A DNA stretch of 44,166 nucleotides from positions 1 through 44,166 of the forward strand of contig NZ_BCUU01000038.1 in assembly GCF_001591385.1 (NCBI RefSeq). Reading direction: 5' to 3'. How positions within the stretch are numbered: the first letter of the stretch is position 1; each line of letters opens with the position of its first letter. The position numbers and the translations under genes were made by a program. This stretch comes from Variovorax soli NBRC 106424. Lineage in GTDB: Bacteria > Pseudomonadota > Gammaproteobacteria > Burkholderiales > Burkholderiaceae_C. Positions 42,822-44,166 of the stretch are shown one piece after another. Below the pieces are notes generated by a model. It was given only the letters and a program-made list of their open reading frames with translations, did not search any database and was not told the origin of the DNA.

Positions 42822-44027
42822 GTGCCTTCTCCCATTCCTCCCCTTCGCATCAGCGCCTTCACGGCCACCACGGCCGTGGGCGTCGGCAAGACGGCCCTGG
42901 CCGACGCCTTGCAATCCGGTCGCAGCGGCCTGCGCGCCAACGATTTCGGCCCGACGCCGCTACCCACCTGGATCGGCCGGGTGGAGGGACTCGAGGCGCT
43001 TTCGCTGCCCGCGGAACTGGCCAGCTGGGACTGCCGCAACAACCGGCTGGCCTGGCTCGGCCTGCAGGCGGACGGCTTCATCCAGGCGGCCATTGCGGCG
43101 CGCGAGCGCTACGGCGCCAGCCGCGTGGCCCTGGTGCTGGGCACCTCGACCTCGGCCATCGGCGAGACCGAGGCGGCCTACACCCAGGTCGATGCGGATG
43201 GCCGCTTCCAGCCGGCACAGCGCCGGCCGCTGGTGCACACGCCGCACTCGCTGGGCATGTTCGTGCAGCAGGCGCTGGGCCTCGAAGGCCCGTGCGAAAC
43301 CATCTCCACCGCCTGCTCGTCCAGCGCCAAGGCCTTTGCCTCAGCCGAGCGCCTGATCCGCCTGGGGCTGGCCGACGCGGCCGTGGTGGGCGGGGTCGAC
43401 ACGCTGTGCGGCAGCGTGCTGTTCGGCTTCAACTCGCTGGAGCTGGTGTCGCCCGCGCCCTGCCGCCCCTTCGACGCGCAGCGCGACGGCATCAGCCTGG
43501 GCGAGGCCGCCGGCTTCGCCCTGCTCGAACGTGCCGATGCCGGCGGCGGCGCAGCACCGCTGCTGCTGGGCTACGGCGAAGCCAGCGACGCGCACCACAT
43601 GTCGACGCCGCATCCGCAAGGCCTGGGCGCCGAGCGCGCCCTGGACGACGCGCTGGCGCGCGCGGGCGTGTCCACCGCCGCCATCGACTACATCAACATG
43701 CACGGCACGGCCAGCACCAAGAACGACGAGGTGGAGGCCGCCCTGGTGGCGCGGCGCTTCCCGGCCACCACCCATGCCAGCTCGACCAAGGGCTTCACCG
43801 GCCACACGCTCGGCGCCGCCGGCATCGTGGAGGCCGTGATCAGCCTGCTGGCGCTGGAAAACGGCTGGATGCCCGGCACCATCAACAGCAGCACCCTCGA
43901 TGCGGAATGCGGGCCGCAGATCCGCCTGCAAGGTGCGCGCGGCGAGGTACGCCATGCGCTGAGCAATTCCTTCGGTTTTGGCGGCAACAACTGCGCCCTG
44001 ATCTTCGGCAAGGGAGCCGCAGCATGA
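42822..44027 (+). CDS. Beta-ketoacyl-ACP synthase (aryl-polyene type ketosynthase)
   Basis: This 401-residue FabF-type condensing enzyme has nucleophile Cys165 in ISTACSSSAKAF and the two active-site His in INMHGTASTKNDE (294) and TKGFTGHTLGAAG (328), followed by SNSFGFGGNNCALIFG. The start is GTG at 42822, 41 bases after the ampG stop; no ATG fits. An ATGA overlap links it to the next gene, whose product resembles a chain-length factor. This pairing is typical of aryl polyene and xanthomonadin-like pigment clusters, which would continue beyond the window. Confidence 0.87.
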   Translation: MPSPIPPLRISAFTATTAVGVGKTALADALQSGRSGLRANDFGPTPLPTWIGRVEGLEALSLPAELASWDCRNNRLAWLGLQADGFIQAAIAARERYGASRVALVLGTSTSAIGETEAAYTQVDADGRFQPAQRRPLVHTPHSLGMFVQQALGLEGPCETISTACSSSAKAFASAERLIRLGLADAAVVGGVDTLCGSVLFGFNSLELVSPAPCRPFDAQRDGISLGEAAGFALLERADAGGGAAPLLLGYGEASDAHHMSTPHPQGLGAERALDDALARAGVSTAAIDYINMHGTASTKNDEVEAALVARRFPATTHASSTKGFTGHTLGAAGIVEAVISLLALENGWMPGTINSSTLDAECGPQIRLQGARGEVRHALSNSFGFGGNNCALIFGKGAAA

Positions 44028-44166
44028 CCACGCCTTCCACCACCCCCACCCTCTACATCGAAGGCCCAGCCCTGTGGGCGCCCACCCTGCCGGGCTGGGA
44101 CGTCGCGCGCGCCGCCTTGCGCGGCGAAGGCGCGCCGGCGGATCCACCAGTGAAGCGGCCGGCACC
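44024..44166 (+). CDS. Beta-ketoacyl synthase chain-length-factor-like protein, N-terminal fragment
   Basis: The open frame runs to the window end, with 47 complete codons. The N-terminus reads LYIEGPALWAPTLPGWDVARAALRG, which resembles the start of chain-length-factor-like ketosynthases encoded beside the ketosynthase in aryl polyene clusters. Its ATG overlaps the ketosynthase stop (ATGA). The active site is outside the window, so the call rests on a short segment and context. Confidence 0.65.
   Translation, partial: MTTPSTTPTLYIEGPALWAPTLPGWDVARAALRGEGAPADPPVKRPA

Overview
The window is high-GC DNA with dense, tightly packed genes. The mreBCD-mrdA block, the gatCAB operon, exonuclease III, pyrE and AmpG look like those of Burkholderiales, most likely a Comamonadaceae such as Variovorax. 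That placement rests on protein similarity I recognise by eye, not on a search. I saw no rRNA or tRNA gene, transposase, phage gene or CRISPR array.

Layout. Positions 1-3374 (+) hold the 3' end of a methylmalonate-semialdehyde dehydrogenase gene, a GMC oxidoreductase and a TauE/SafE-type permease. Positions 3388-8242 (-) are the cell-shape operon mreB-mreC-mreD-mrdA. Positions 8455-11757 (+) are gatC-gatA-gatB. Positions 11726-14008 hold a secreted DUF4124-like protein (-), pyrE (-) and an exonuclease III gene (+).

Positions 14005-38884 form a roughly 25-kb catabolic region, all on the minus strand except one LysR gene. It has three apparent transcription units. Unit 1 (38777 down to 32260): allophanate hydrolase AtzF, a nitrate/taurine-type ABC importer, and AtzG-, AtzE- and AtzH/HpxZ-like proteins. 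Unit 2 (32142 down to 25110): a BMP-type ABC importer, biuret hydrolase BiuH, a second isochorismatase-fold hydrolase and a GntR regulator. Unit 3 (24047 or 24002 down to 14005, facing the LysR gene): a third isochorismatase-fold hydrolase, two paralogous binding proteins, an SDR, an allantoinase/dihydroorotase-like hydrolase, a cyanuric acid hydrolase/barbiturase-family protein, an SsuBC-type ABC transporter, a DUF3830 protein and a TrzA/cytosine-deaminase-like amidohydrolase. Together these encode every step from cyanuric acid through carboxybiuret or biuret and allophanate to ammonia and CO2. They also include further ring hydrolases and three import systems, so the locus looks like a chromosomal nitrogen-scavenging system for cyclic ureides or triazines. 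The true substrate is not proven by sequence.

Units 1 and 2 start with nearly the same promoter/operator block: a GGCAC-N5-(T/A)TGCA sigma-54-like element, then, five bases on, the dyad TCTTG-N4-CAAGA. The unit 2 copy would place the GntR gene under its own operator. Unit 3 has a sigma-54-like element and a perfect LysR-type dyad. A three-hairpin intergenic repeat of about 95 bp occurs three times in the window (605, 7099, 28911) and shows a compensatory base-pair change between copies.

Positions 38885-44166 hold a divergent SDR (+), a DUF72 protein (-), an M48 peptidase (-), AmpG (+) and the start of what looks like an aryl-polyene-type cluster: a ketosynthase, then a truncated chain-length-factor-like gene (+).
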